In this document: positions 1 through 11,291 of the stretch, piece by piece | Layout: the number at the start of each line of letters is the position of its first letter | Numbering within the stretch: position 1 is the stretch's first letter | Notes under the pieces: generated by a model | Seen by the model: only the letters and a program-made list of their open reading frames with translations | Database searches by the model: none | What the model was told of the DNA's origin: nothing | DNA from: Eutypella sp. D-1 | Lineage: Eukaryota; Ascomycota; Sordariomycetes; Xylariales; Diatrypaceae | Assembly (NCBI GenBank): GCA_023313575.1 | Contig: JAJTTP010000022.1 | Coordinates: 496,001-560,000 of the forward strand | DNA: 64,000 nucleotides | Direction: 5' to 3' | Program-made: the position numbers and the translations under genes

Positions 1-1936
1 ATAATGACGGGGCTTATCTGGGTATGTGCTGCTTTACAAGCGAATAGATATAGGTATCTATGTTGGTGAGGAATGAGGGTAGTCAAAGGATACCAAGATC
101 ACCGGGGCGTGCGTGGTTACGTCTTATCTGGAGTTCAAAATCCTCCCCTTCCACTAATAGAAGCACGAGTTCAAGGGATCTCATCAACAGGGCATATAGA
201 ATGTGTTTTCGTATTCGCGACTATAGACTAAACATATTGCCTCGACCCACCTATTCGCCCTCTTCATTTGTAGCCCAGACCTACGCCTATTATTCGCGTC
301 GTCCTTAGTAGCCGAGATCTTTTCTATAGGTAACCAAGTTGTGTCTATGTCCCTTTTAAGACGATATACTCATTCTAAATGACCACAGCATACAGCATAA
401 ACGGGGCCGGATGTAAGAAGTATCCATAGTCGAGACTTCCATGCCTACTGATGTATCCAAAACTATATACTAATCTAGCTTCCAAGGAAAATACATAGGA
501 TACTAGGATACTCGCCGTGGAGTCAACTGCTTTTAAAGGGCTTAACCCTTAGGCCACCAATGGATATATATGCGTACTGAACTAGTTAGTATGTATATAT
601 AATTTATACTCAGAGCTACTATAATTTATCAATACGCTCTTTACGAATTTAATGCCTACTTAAGTAGGTATCGTGTTAATCCCTTAGCGGTGCAACTTAT
701 TTCCCAAGGTTGGAATGCCTACCCATATTTTAATCCCCTTTAGTAGTTAACATGATCAATGGTAATAGATATTTATACCTATCATAAATGAATAACACAA
801 TAAAGATTTATATGGCAGTATGAACTTTCTGCTGCTTGTAATGTAAATAAGCATGGTAGACAAGTTGATTATGCTAACTAAAAATGCACATCGCAGTCGT
901 ACTTGGTAGCCTTGCAGCTACGGAGATAGGTGCAACGAAGCCATCACCACTGGTCTTGATAACAGATGGCATTTAAGAGATAATACTTAGACTTATCGCC
1001 GGCTAGTTAAGGGAGTGACTATCTATGATGGGTGATGGTCCATATCCTTATATACCTATCCATCATCCTCGTCGCATCGTTGAAGGAGGTCGGGACCAAA
1101 AGTAAGTAGACTCATGGCCCTCCAGCCACAGGATGGATTAATAAATATCTTGCCGTATTTCTTAACTTCTCTTTATTATAGTAGTACTTTAGCGCCACCT
1201 TGTTAAATAGCTGCTGGGTCGTGCGCTGTAAGTACTGCTAAAGCCAATCTTTTAAACGGACCCGCAGACCAGACATGCCAATATACACTGTGGCTCCTGT
1301 CCTACCAGGGGTATTCAGGGTGCCATGCGTGCGTTCGTTAATAACTTAATACTCTACATAACATAATGCACAGCCCTCAATGGCCTGACGGCTGAATTGG
1401 AGCCAGATCAGATGAAGGCCATCCAATCGGCAACGCTGAAACGCAGAATTGGGTGGTCTGGTAGATCCGAACCAGTCAAGTGGTGCTTATATTGCCAGTA
1501 TCGGTTTAGCGAGGTGGCTGCATCTCCGTGGCATGCACCTGGGACTGCGACTGGGATCTATTTTACTTGCATACATCGCCATGGAAGGGACCCGCCAACA
1601 AGTGCGGATGTGATTAGCCACTCGAGTCGCCTTATTAGAATATATAAAATGCCCATGACGACGACTGGAACTCCTTTATCTCTATTCTGTATAGTTCAAC
1701 AATCACAGGCGATGATTACAGTTTTATTAACATTAACTGCCGATCAATTGACTTCACACTGTCTGGCCGACCTTCTTTATAAGCGGATATCTAAGTTTCG
1801 GTACGTGCATAGGCCCCTTACAACCTCGAGTCGGTCATCTGCTTAACTCTATGCATCTATAGCCTAGACTCTTCGCAGCGATTGTTACGAAAGCTTTCCA
1901 TACGCTTAATTCAAATACCGTCCTCTTCCTGTCACC
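1..1936. other. Gene-poor non-coding stretch
   Basis: No reading frame here looks like a protein: the longest open stretch (1397-1846, +) has no recognisable domain and an amino-acid mix typical of chance. The sequence is moderately AT-rich with scattered taggta/tacctta words, like the other intergenic regions. I see no RNA gene or repeat array. Confidence 0.6.
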
Positions 1937-2205
1937 ATGGGACTATCCAGCGAAGCCATCATCGCCCTGGTGAGCTTGGCAGTCGCTTTGCCCCCTGTCA
2001 TACTCATCGCACTGAACTGTGTAAGAGAAAGAGGGCACCGACGTTGGTCTATTTGTTCATATGTCCTCTATATTTTTAATGGCAAGTGACTAACAGTCGG
2101 CCTCTACTAGCCGATCGTGACGCTGCTCCACCTTTAGTTTTTCCCATCAACCTCGAAGATTATATCTTGGTTGGCCAGGTTCGCCGCCGGCGCCCCGGTG
2201 AATGA
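1937..2205 (+). CDS. Possible small single-pass membrane protein (2 exons)
   Basis: An ATG in a near-ideal context (caccATGG) opens a frame beginning MGLSSEAIIALVSLAVALPP and continuing hydrophobic, which would form one transmembrane helix near the N-terminus. The unspliced frame ends at a TGA around 2087. A possible intron has a weak GTGTAA donor at 2019, a good CTAAC branch point near 2089 and acceptor TAG at 2110. Splicing 1937-2018 to 2111-2205 gives 58 residues ending in a basic tail. From memory, similar hydrophobic N-termini occur in short uncharacterised fungal proteins, but I cannot assign a family. It may instead be the first exon of a decayed gene, since nothing downstream extends it. 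The stronger-looking donor GTAAGA at 2021 would give an almost immediate stop. Doubtful. Confidence 0.28.
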
Positions 2206-2508
2206 AGTGGTTGATGCTATCTTCAGATGTGCTGCTCGGCAGCCTGTTGAACATGGGGTTTGGCGCTAGGACAATGGGATATATAAACTAGAGTTGGGAT
2301 AGGTATGGAGCGTATCGGCATTGGCTTGTATTTGTTTTTTTCCCTTTCGCATCTTCATCAATGACAACTTCGAAGGATGTCTTCTCAAAGACTCGACATG
2401 GAATCCATTCTTAGGCGTGCAAGTAGAAACAGACCGCCCGTCTTGGACTACAGCTTCCTTCACTATCCACGCTGACACAAACGTACGCAGTTGCCACCCG
2501 AATCATGC

Positions 2509-4074
2509 TTAGTAGCCAAGGTCCTCGCCCCTCTGCACAATTGACATGTCGACAGCGCGATTCCAATGCCTAATGCGCTTGCGCATGTTGGCTTCGTACT
2601 GAGGCATAGTCATGAGGGCGGCGCCAAAGGTGCCAGGGCGCTCCTTCGAGGTCATCGACTCGAGTTCGGCCTGGACGTGGTGAAGGATGGAAGAGGTCTT
2701 GTTGTCGAAGTAGAGGCCGCAGTAGCGCATCTCCTCGAGCAGATCCAGCATGCCGGACAGGTCGCCGTAGCGCGACCAGTAGATGTCGAGGAGCTCGTTG
2801 TAGAAGGGCGTCGACGCGCCCAGGACGTACGACTCGAGCCCGAGCTCCTTGATCCGCGGCAGAATGTTCAGCGCCAGCGGTGAGGAGGCGTGGAATGCGG
2901 TGTCGAGGCGCCGCAAGGCGAGTAGGAGATATGCTGGGTACAGTGGGCCGTGAACGTATAGGCTCATCTCTTCAGCTTGAGCATCAGGGCTCTGGACGTT
3001 ATTTTCTTCGGCGGTGGACTCCTCTGCGATAGTGTCCTCTTCAGCAGCCCCCTCGGCAGTGGCCTCCTCAGCAGCAATCTCTTCGGTAGCAATCTCTTCA
3101 GCGGCAGCCTCTTCATCGATGGCCTCTTCGTCAGCGGTCTCCTCGGCGGAAGTCTCAGCAGCAACCTCCTCAGCGGCTTCGGTCTCGCCTATAGTCTCGG
3201 TTCTCGCCTCAACTTCAGCCACATCCTCAGTCACCCCCTCCAGCACAGGTTCCGTATCTGCAGCCGACGCCTCGTGATCCTCAGGCTCCTTGGCTTTCGG
3301 CTTCCTTCCCCTCTTCTTCGGGCCGCCAGTGACTTCCCCTGCAGAGGTCTCCGTCTCCTCGTCCCTCTTGGTGAGGCCTAATCTTTCCGGCATAGAAAAG
3401 ACCTCCCTTTCCAATACCTCCCACAAAGCCTGATCAGTCGGAGCAGACATAATTAGGCCCTCTACCCTCATCCGCTCGGGGTATCTCTTGGCATCCAGCT
3501 CGACCTTGCGGTTGAAAGTGTGGGCAGGCGCTTTCCACGGCTCCTCAACGTATGGCCTAGCAGTAGGCAAGGCGCTTTCCTCCTCGGCATCTATGGAGGG
3601 GTCTATGGCGCTTAGAGCCTTCCGCGCGGCGTCGCGCAGCTCCGGAGGGAAGCGCAGCAGGGCCTTGTTCCGGTCCTTGGCGGCGCCGGCTAGGAGACCC
3701 ACGGAAGGCACGTGAGCGGGGCGTGCCTGGTTAGCATCCTGAGCAGCCTGCTGCATGATGAGCATGGCAGAGCGTGAGGCAGCGCTTGTGGGCTCTGGGG
3801 AGCCATCTCCCGGGGCGCTAGACTGGAACTGGGGCCCACGCTGCTTGATGTCGGCAAAGATGCGTTCAAAGATCTGTCGCTCCGTTGGAGTGATGGTGCC
3901 GCGTTTCAACGGCTCCTTCGGGGCATTGGGTCCTATCTCAGAGGCGAACGGAATGTCGTTGCCCTTTAAACAGCGACTGGACACATGCAGTGAGCGGAGG
4001 AATGCCGCTGACGCACGTGGTGGCTTGAGTATGGTCCTCGTCTGGTAGAGGAATGGAAGCAGCGTGGTGGTCAT
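2509..4074 (-). CDS. Mitochondrial Mtf2-family protein
   Basis: Intronless, 521 residues. The start at 4074 (MTTTLLPFLYQTRTIL) gives a basic, Ser/Arg-rich N-terminus typical of a mitochondrial presequence. An in-frame ATG at 4311 would add 79 residues that look like 5' leader. Residues about 60-75 (TITPTERQIFERIFADI) and the C-terminal part (about 370-521, ending with the RHWNRAVDM region) match what I know of fungal Mtf2-like proteins. Yeast Mtf2/Nam1 acts in mitochondrial mRNA processing and translation; the role here is inferred from that family. Between the conserved parts lies a low-complexity Ala/Glu segment (about 285-360), with a basic KRGRKPK motif (about 254-260) resembling an AT-hook. 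The gene is divergent from the CMR1-like gene, with 804 bases between the starts. The family call is from memory of motifs, not from a search. Confidence 0.75.
   Translation of the reverse strand: MTTTLLPFLYQTRTILKPPRASAAFLRSLHVSSRCLKGNDIPFASEIGPNAPKEPLKRGTITPTERQIFERIFADIKQRGPQFQSSAPGDGSPEPTSAASRSAMLIMQQAAQDANQARPAHVPSVGLLAGAAKDRNKALLRFPPELRDAARKALSAIDPSIDAEEESALPTARPYVEEPWKAPAHTFNRKVELDAKRYPERMRVEGLIMSAPTDQALWEVLEREVFSMPERLGLTKRDEETETSAGEVTGGPKKRGRKPKAKEPEDHEASAADTEPVLEGVTEDVAEVEARTETIGETEAAEEVAAETSAEETADEEAIDEEAAAEEIATEEIAAEEATAEGAAEEDTIAEESTAEENNVQSPDAQAEEMSLYVHGPLYPAYLLLALRRLDTAFHASSPLALNILPRIKELGLESYVLGASTPFYNELLDIYWSRYGDLSGMLDLLEEMRYCGLYFDNKTSSILHHVQAELESMTSKERPGTFGAALMTMPQYEANMRKRIRHWNRAVDMSIVQRGEDLGY
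3010..3190 (-). repeat. Degenerate repeat coding the Ala/Glu tract
   Basis: Inside the Mtf2-family gene, short imperfect units of the type cctcttc(a/g)gc(a/g)gc recur on the + strand and encode runs of Glu-Glu-Ala on the - strand. The lack of stops in such a repeat keeps several other frames open, producing spurious reading frames on both strands. Length variation between strains would be expected. Confidence 0.6.
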
Positions 4075-4878
4075 GGCTGCCACTATCTCCCTCGTCTCTT
4101 TAAGATTCAATTGGAGAAGAGAGCTATAATTTAGAGTGTATGAGGTAGTGTATGCAGTTGCATAGTCGCATTGCAAGCAACGATGATATATTGATGCTGT
4201 AAAGTTGATCGAAAGGTCGGATGGCTCCAAATGAAACTGGTGAAATTTACATGTCGTTGATAAGATAAGCAAATCAGCACCAATAATAGTGGAGTATTTA
4301 ACTCCAGCCATTCGTACCTAGGTACCTTGCACTAGATACCTAGGTATCCTTCCTGCCTTAGGTAATTGGACTAAACCCTTAGAGGGTTAGGTCGACACGG
4401 TACCTCGCTAGGTACTTTACGCGTCTCGATCTGGAATTAATTAATGAATGACCTCGTGAATCCTCGAGTAACTATCATCACCTAGCAGTAACCTAGCAAC
4501 CTGTATACATTTCCAATTACCGCTAAATCAAAATCGCATTATATCCCACCGAGTTGGCTGCCTAGAAAATTCAGAAAATTCACAATTCGATATACCGAAT
4601 TGGATACCTCGTTATCCGCAAACATCAGAAGAGCACTTCTGGTATTATCACAACTCACACCAGCGCATTCCAGTTGCTTCACATTGGACTGTGTCTCAAA
4701 ATTCGTTACTTCGAACTTCCCCAACCATTCACACTCTAGAAAATCACCGTTTGAAGATCACCTATATATAATATTATATTCTGCAGCACTGCTTTTTAAC
4801 ACTTTGCGACGTTTCATAATTCTTCTCGGTTGTATATAAGAAAGGAAGGCGCGCAAAGGAATCATTCACAGAAAAATC
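4075..4878. promoter_or_regulatory. Divergent promoter, Mtf2-family / CMR1-like
   Basis: The 804 bases between the two start codons form a shared head-to-head promoter. They contain an MCB-type ACGCGT box (4419-4424), several tacctaggta repeats (about 4315-4350) and CT/AT-rich stretches near each gene. MCB boxes bind MBF-type factors at G1/S in yeasts. Six-base matches are common by chance, so the functional reading is inference. Confidence 0.4.
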
Positions 4879-6574
4879 ATGGCGCCCGAATTGAGCGCCT
4901 TCGAGGCCCGGCGGCGCGCCAACGTCGCCAACAACCAGAAGTTGTTGAAGGACACGAAGGATATCGGCGCTAGCATGAGGAAGGCGGCCGCGCCTGCCCC
5001 GAGACCTTCCCCAGCAGCCCGGAAGAGGAAGGCGTCCGAGCCCGCGCAGCGCACGCGCGTGATGCCTACGCGCCAAAGCCGGAGGCTGGCGGCTGCGAAT
5101 GGGGACGGTTCCGCCGACGACATCAAATTGGAGGACATCCCCGCAGAGCTGAAACTACCGGCGCCGCAGGCGAAGCGGACGCGGGTGGGGGGTGACTTGA
5201 CCCTCGACAGTCTCCAGGTCGAGGGCCAGCGGTGGTCCAACGGCGATGCGCTGGCCACCTTCCGAGGCGCCCAGCCGGGCCTGCGGACCTTCACGGAAGA
5301 CGATATCAAGAGCTCCGGCGACGAAAAGCTGGCCAGTCTGAGAAAGGGGATGAATGAGCTTAAGCTCTACGAGGGATGGTTGCCCAATGGTAGGTCATCC
5401 CGGTCCACTCTCCTTTGTCTCCTCTCTTTGATGCGTGTGCACGTGACCTGACAGCAATGCAGACATCAAGATCACGCCCGACCGGGTGTACGCCCTCACA
5501 TTCCACCCGACGCGGGATAAGCCGCTCGTGCTGGCGGGCGACAAGACAGGCGTCATGGGGATTTTCGACGGCGCTCAGAAGACTCCGGACTACCCGGACG
5601 AAGACGACGAGGCTTTCGAGACTTACGTGCCGCCGCTACCCAAGATCGCGGCTTACTCGGTGCACAACCGGACCATTTCGTCGATGAAGGTGCCGACGTT
5701 CGACCCCAATTGCGTGTTGACAAGCTCGTACGACTCGTCTATCCGCTCCCTCGACCTGCCGACGCAAGTGAGCAGCCAGCTGTGGGCGCCCGAGGAGGAC
5801 GACGAAGACGTAGCCATCACATGCCTTGACGTATCACCCGAGGCCAAGGACATCATCTTCTTCTCCACGATGGAGGGCTCGCTGGGACGTTTTGACCGAC
5901 GGAGTGGCAGGAGCAGCACGGACATGTGGTCCTTGACCGATAACAAGATCGGCGGCTTCTCCGTGCATCCGCAGCTTCCGCACCTCGTCGCCACCGCGTC
6001 CCTCGACCGGACCGTCAAAGTTTGGGATCTGCGTACGTTATGCCCCCCCCCCCCTTCACCTCCAATTGTCGTGCCGTGTGACTCCCCACTGACAATTCCA
6101 CTAGGCATGATCAAAGGTCAATCACCCGACGCGCACCCCGCGCTCCTAGGCGAGCACAACTCCCGGCTCTCAGTATCGCACGCATCCTGGAGCCACACAG
6201 GACACCTAGCAACATCATCCTACGACGACACGGTAAAACTGTACGACCTGTCGGGGGCAGCGAAATGGAAGGCAGGGCAGGACCTCGGGGATACACTGAC
6301 GCCGTCACACGTGATCCCGCACAACAACCAGACGGGGCGGTGGGTTACGATCCTGAAGCCGCAATGGCAGGCTGCGCCGGGAGACGGGATGGACAAGTTC
6401 GCGATCGCCAATATGAACCGCTTCGTCGACGTGTACGGGGCCGACGGCGAGCAGCTCGCCCAGCTCGGCGGCGAGGAGGGCATCACCGCCGTCCCTGCCG
6501 TCGCCGAGCTGCACCCCGTCCACAACTGGGTCGCCGGCGCCACGGGCAGCGGCAAGCTGTGCCTTTGGATGTGA
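4879..6574 (+). CDS. cmr1: CMR1-like WD40 DNA-damage-binding protein (3 exons)
   Basis: Exons 4879-5389, 5463-6032 and 6105-6574 give 516 residues. Introns are 73 and 72 bases; the second has GTACGT and CTAG ends, keeps frame and carries a run of 12 C. The N-terminus (MAPELSAFEARRRANVANN) and the Lys/Arg-rich stretch, then SLRKGMNELKLYEGWLPN followed by DIKITPDRVYALTFHP, match the Cmr1/WDR76 family as I know it. The rest is a seven-bladed WD40 propeller with WDLR and KLYDLSG repeat ends. Yeast Cmr1 binds DNA, marks intranuclear quality-control sites under replication stress and associates with histones. Length agrees with fungal orthologues. The start is the first ATG, after a leader of AT-rich sequence. 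Nuclear location is inferred. Confidence 0.9.
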
Positions 6575-7271
6575 GGGACTACTGCAGGGTGAGGGGGGGG
6601 GGCATCTCTGCCTCCTGGGGTCCCTCTTGATCAGGTCTGGTTGAATCGTCGACGCCAATAATTACATTGCTTATGCGGGTAACACTTATGCGCATCTCGA
6701 GAGCTTGTCGCCCCATATGAGATGTTGCGGTATGATCTCGGTCTCATGTATTGTATTGTATTGTTCAATATCGGGTTAAAAGGCGTTCCAAAAGGGATGA
6801 CAGGGCATAGGGAGGGATTACCGAGCTATATATCACATCAAAAAATGCGCTTCAGCTTAATAAAAGAAAGATCCAAGGTATCATCGTCACGATAACCTAA
6901 GTTACATACAAGTGATTGATCTGCCCTCACAATTACAAATCACCAAAAGATATGTTTTCGCCTCCTCCCACTTCAGCATTACTTTTCTGTGTCCTCGCGG
7001 ACCGTTCTCTAACAAGAATATCACAAACAACCTGGCATAACTCTCCCCAATGCACCTCTAATCCCCAAACTACCCGCCAGTCAGTCAAACGCCAGTCTCA
7101 AACAGAGGCCATCACCTCACACCGCCCAGGTCTTCGAACTGCACCCCCAAAACGTCAGCCAACTGCTCTTACACACATACACACATACACACCTCCCTCC
7201 AGATCGAACTGTCGGGAGCGAGCCAGGTTTTTTGCACGACCCGAAGCGAAACGCGGGCAAGCGTGCATAAC
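6575..7271. other. Convergent 3' intergenic region
   Basis: This stretch lies between the stop of the CMR1-like gene and the stop of the DUF3292 gene. It carries a run of ten G near 6593-6602, AT-rich probable 3' ends around 6740-6900 and a (CA)n-like patch near 7172-7192. The long + frame from 6916 runs antisense into the DUF3292 gene and looks like a shadow. Confidence 0.55.
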
Positions 7272-9658
7272 TTACCAAGCCTCCCACTTATGGCCGCCGA
7301 GGGCGACGAGGCGGTTGAAGAGCTCGTCGCGGAGGGGCACGGCGGTAATGCGGACGGTGCGGCCGCGGGCGTCGGCGATCTCGAGGCCGTCGTTGATCTC
7401 GCGGCCCAGCGACCAGCCCACCACGATCTTGCCCTTCCACCCATACCCGCCGATCTTCTTGAGTTCCCGGATCTCCGCGATCGGGATGCTCCATATCGGA
7501 TGCAGATCTTCTTCCCCACCGTCTCCGCTGCCGCCACCGCCACTGCTGCTGCTGCGGCCCGTTACTTTGTCGATGGCGTGTTCCGGGCTGAAGCCCACGG
7601 CGGGGATCGTCGCCTCCGTGGTGATGTACACATGACCTCTTCTGCCCTCGTGCCGGGCCTTGAACTCCACGGGTCCCGAAGGGGGCCTCTGAGCGCCCGA
7701 AACGGCGCCCAGCCGATCCCTGGCACGCTGCGAACCCGCCGCGGCACGCGCGTGGTCCGCTCCGAGCACCGTCTTCACCGCACCTTTGGTTGCACCCTTG
7801 AACAGGCCCAGGATCCGCGCTCCGCGCTTCGGCCTCGCGTTTTTATGCCCATCGGCCTCCGGGTCCCCAGTGGCATGTGGAACGGCTGTGGGATCGTACT
7901 CGACGGCGTTCCGGACCTCATGCTCGTCCGCGTCGAGTGGCTTTTCGTCGCCTGCCGCATTGAGGTGTTCGCCGGTGATCTGGACAGGCTCCTCAGGCGG
8001 TGCTTCGTCAATGCGTGGTGGCGGCGGAAGGGGCGCCTTGTTAGCCTCGCCGATGCGGAGGAGGGTCAGTGTTAGCTGTGCGTTGGTCGGCACACCCTTG
8101 AGCACCGTGTTGCGTAGTTCGAGCACCTTCTGCCAGTGAGGGAATCGCGCATTCAAGAAGCTCAGGGCCCGGGTGAAGATCGGGTCTCCAAAGAAGCCGA
8201 AGCCCAAGCCGAATGTCGCGCCCTTGACGAATATGTACGATGGCACGAACAAAGAGGCGAAAAGAGCCGGGACAATTACGGTGGCGAGCCGCAGGCGATA
8301 GGCATCTCGCGGGAAGGGCGGAGTTGGGGAGAGGGCATTTCCAAGGCGTTCCCTTAATTACATGTGAGCCGGGTTCTCGAAGGCCAACAACATCTCGAGG
8401 AGCTATCATCAGTACGTACCAAGTATCCGCAACATCCGCAATCCCGTGCATGATCGGCCGCATCTTCAACCAGATGGTATTCTCGACGGGAGCCTTCGTC
8501 TTGTCCTTCTTAGATCCCGGTTTTCCACCGCTCGCGAAGTCTTTAGCCTCGGCGGCGCCGGCCGTCACAACTGTAGGGTCCGGTAGCGTTTCAACTATGG
8601 AGTCCTCCGGCGGGCTAGGTTCAGCCTGCGGATGCTTCCCCGTCGCGCTCGTGAGCACAACCGACGTCATGCCGTTGAAGAAGTTGCTAGCCTCCTGCTC
8701 CACGGCTTCGCCCTTGTGATTCTCAGGGGCGCCTGTAGCGCTATCATGGCTACCCAGCACCCCGGCCTTGGGCTTCTGCAGCCCGCCCGAGCCGCTATCT
8801 ACCAGCGCGATTGGTGCTGGAGGGAATAAAATGGCGCGAGATGGCGGGTAGGCGATCAGTACGAGAAGAGTGAGGAAAAAGAGCGGCATTATAAGGTCGA
8901 ATACCCATGCGACGAAGTATGCCTGCTTGTACGTTAGTATCTGGGATCGAATCCTCCATTTTCCTCTTCGCCGTGCAGAGCTGCGAAGTCCAATGAGCAC
9001 ATACTACGCAAAAGCAAGATGTCCGTCGCGTCTCCTTCCAAGATCGTAACCGCGCAATGTGCTTGACGGAGTTGATCAATCCAATAATGACCGTCATGTA
9101 CAACCGCTCAACATTGGCTCTAAGCTTGTCGGGGGAGAATTCCTCTTCGTCGGCGATGTTGAGGTCGAGATTGCCCGGCACGGGATGCGGCACCTCTTTG
9201 ACGTGGTATATTTGCTGGGGTCCATGTTATTAGCACGATATATGAGTGCCCTCCCTCAAACGCTACAGGCACGTGCGACCGACGTCCTCTCTTCAAACAA
9301 ATCATACCTTATCAAAACGTCGAATGAGGAGCCACAGGTCCTCGTTACTCAGACCTCCCACCAAAGGCGACACGATCTCCTCTTTTCTCTCGTTCCAACC
9401 TAGATCCTCCACCTCAGGATGTTGTCGGCGGTTCTGCTGAGCGACGCCCTTCTCTTCAGGCCCGTCAGTCGCGGTGGCGAGCGCATGCGATAAGGAGGGC
9501 TCTTCCGCCATGGTGATTGCGGTCGATTCCTCGGCAGCGGGACCAGTGTTCTCTGGAATTGGTAAGACGTCTAACATGCTGGTGGTCGGCATCCCGCCAG
9601 GCTTCCTTTCATCTGTTGAGGCTGAGGCGTCTTGCCTCGCCTCTTGGGAGGAGGGCAT
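7272..9658 (-). CDS. DUF3292-family membrane protein (4 exons)
   Basis: Exons 9658-9308, 9214-9008, 8922-8420 and 8352-7272 (introns 93, 85 and 67 bases) give 713 residues. The start is the first ATG in frame (MPSSQEARQ); the frame extends upstream to a stop at 9740 without another ATG. The middle carries hydrophobic segments: AYFVAWVFDLIMPLFFLTLL straight after intron 2, then LRLATVIVPALFASLFVPSY and a Gly-rich segment (KGATFGLGFGFFGDP). The C-terminal 150 residues form a soluble domain with WSIPIAEIRELKKIGGYGWK, ending GGHKWEAW. This order matches fungal DUF3292 proteins, which have no known function. The loops are rich in Glu, Lys and Pro. Intron 2 has a textbook CTAAC before its acceptor. 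The stop lies inside a perfect donor-like word (GGTAAGT). Confidence 0.82.
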
Positions 9659-11291
9659 CTCAATTACGGTATCGTAGAATGCCACAGAGGGTCCTGATTT
9701 CGCTCGGTGACTGGTAAGGGGGTATGTAGCTCCGCCCGATCATAGATTAATATCAAACGTGGTGGCTGTTAGTATTGTAATTATCGCAAGAGAATAAAGC
9801 AGTGGAAAGCTGGAAACCAATGCATGTAGAAATCAGATGCACATAATTAAATTAGAATTATCCGTTTTCCAAGATTATTTTAGACCACATGCCTACGTCT
9901 GCATTATTCCAACCATATGAACGCACTTTCCTAGTTTCCATGCTTGTCTTGCCTGAGTCGTGTTTGTCAAAAGTCTGACATGTGCTTTTCCTTTGCTCCT
10001 CCCCTCAATGATGATGCCGATGACGTCGATGGCCCTTTGTCACTTCCAGACAACTTTCTTGGCGTGAGATATTTCATAGGGTCACCACTGGCGTGGTTCT
10101 TAATTATCGGCTCGTCGGCTTGTAGTACGAGAGCAGATTAGGAAATTTTATCTTACAGGTCGCTCTATGATTCGTCTCTTATTATATGCATAAGTGGAGC
10201 GGCCTCCCGTGGCGGATCTGCCCAGTCTGCCTGCCATCTCAGCCGATCGTGGACCAAGGCTTCCTCGCTGCTTATTGGTAATTTATTTAGTTGCTTACCT
10301 GCTCGCCTGCCAAGTTTCCTTGTCAGCTTGTGTAGATCCATTCTTATCCCACCACACACCAACATCAGACACTGACGCTGGGAGATAGGATTGATAGGCA
10401 GGCTGCCCGTCTCAGAAGAGACTGGCACATACATATCTTGAACAGACAAAGAGCACAAGAAATTTGGTCGATTTAGCTCATCAACTCATGTGAAGTACAC
10501 ACCCCATGAGAAACATTTTCCAGCCCATCAATTTATCCGGGATTTTAAATAGGGGAGCATCTACAAATCATAACCTTATCCTTACCTCTATAGTTCCCGT
10601 CACGTACCTGGCTTCTTTGTGGTGCATGGTGTTTCAGCTCATTATATGTGTTTCGGGAAGCGTGGGCGTCATTGCCGGGAAGTCTCCTACTTAACGCCGG
10701 AGGACAGCAAGTAAGGATTGAGTTAACCCGGAGCACCTCTTCAAGATTTTTTTGCAAAAAGAATATTATATGGGAAAACACCATCCTCGTCCAAGGGAGG
10801 CCAGTTGAGTTTAAATATTCAATTGTTAGGGACGTCTCAGCGTATTGACAGGAAGAAGAGGAAGCAGATAGGATCCTGATACAGTGCATGTGATTTATTC
10901 AAATACTGTATCTGTATAACCCTCAAAACCTGACATAGATCTAACAGAACTTAGTGGAATACAAAAACCAAGAACCCCCAGTAATACGTCGCTTTTTAAC
11001 GTTCGCACTGTATTTTCCTGCCCAGAGAAGAAGTAACATTATCATGGCATAACCGCACCTACAGATTCTATGACGACATGTCAACATCACGATGTCAACA
11101 TGGCGAAAGTCATCGGTGTCGGGTACACAAATCATACCAGAAATAATGGTAGCAGAATAGATATGGCAGTTAACTCAAAAATTGAGGCAATAGCATTAAA
11201 TACTTTCCCTTCATGTACAATTCCAGAGTAAACCCAACTCCATGTGAAACAGACCTCAAAAGGAATTATATATCTCAACCCACCAATCAAG
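9659..11291. other. Divergent intergenic region, DUF3292 / phosphomannose isomerase
   Basis: About 1.6 kb separate the two starts. The sequence is AT-rich with no recognisable gene. Short frames (9944-10141 +, 10165-10458 -, 10545-10889 -) look like chance. A frame on the - strand (11132-11356) is hydrophobic but overlaps the isomerase start and leader, so I treat it as a shadow. Confidence 0.5.

Noticed and set aside
2977..3381. Long + frames opposite the Mtf2-family gene
   Set aside because: They are kept open by the Ala/Glu repeat on the other strand and have no domain; the - frame is the real gene.
6916..7635. A 239-codon + frame
   Set aside because: It overlaps the last DUF3292 exon on the opposite strand and has no recognisable feature.
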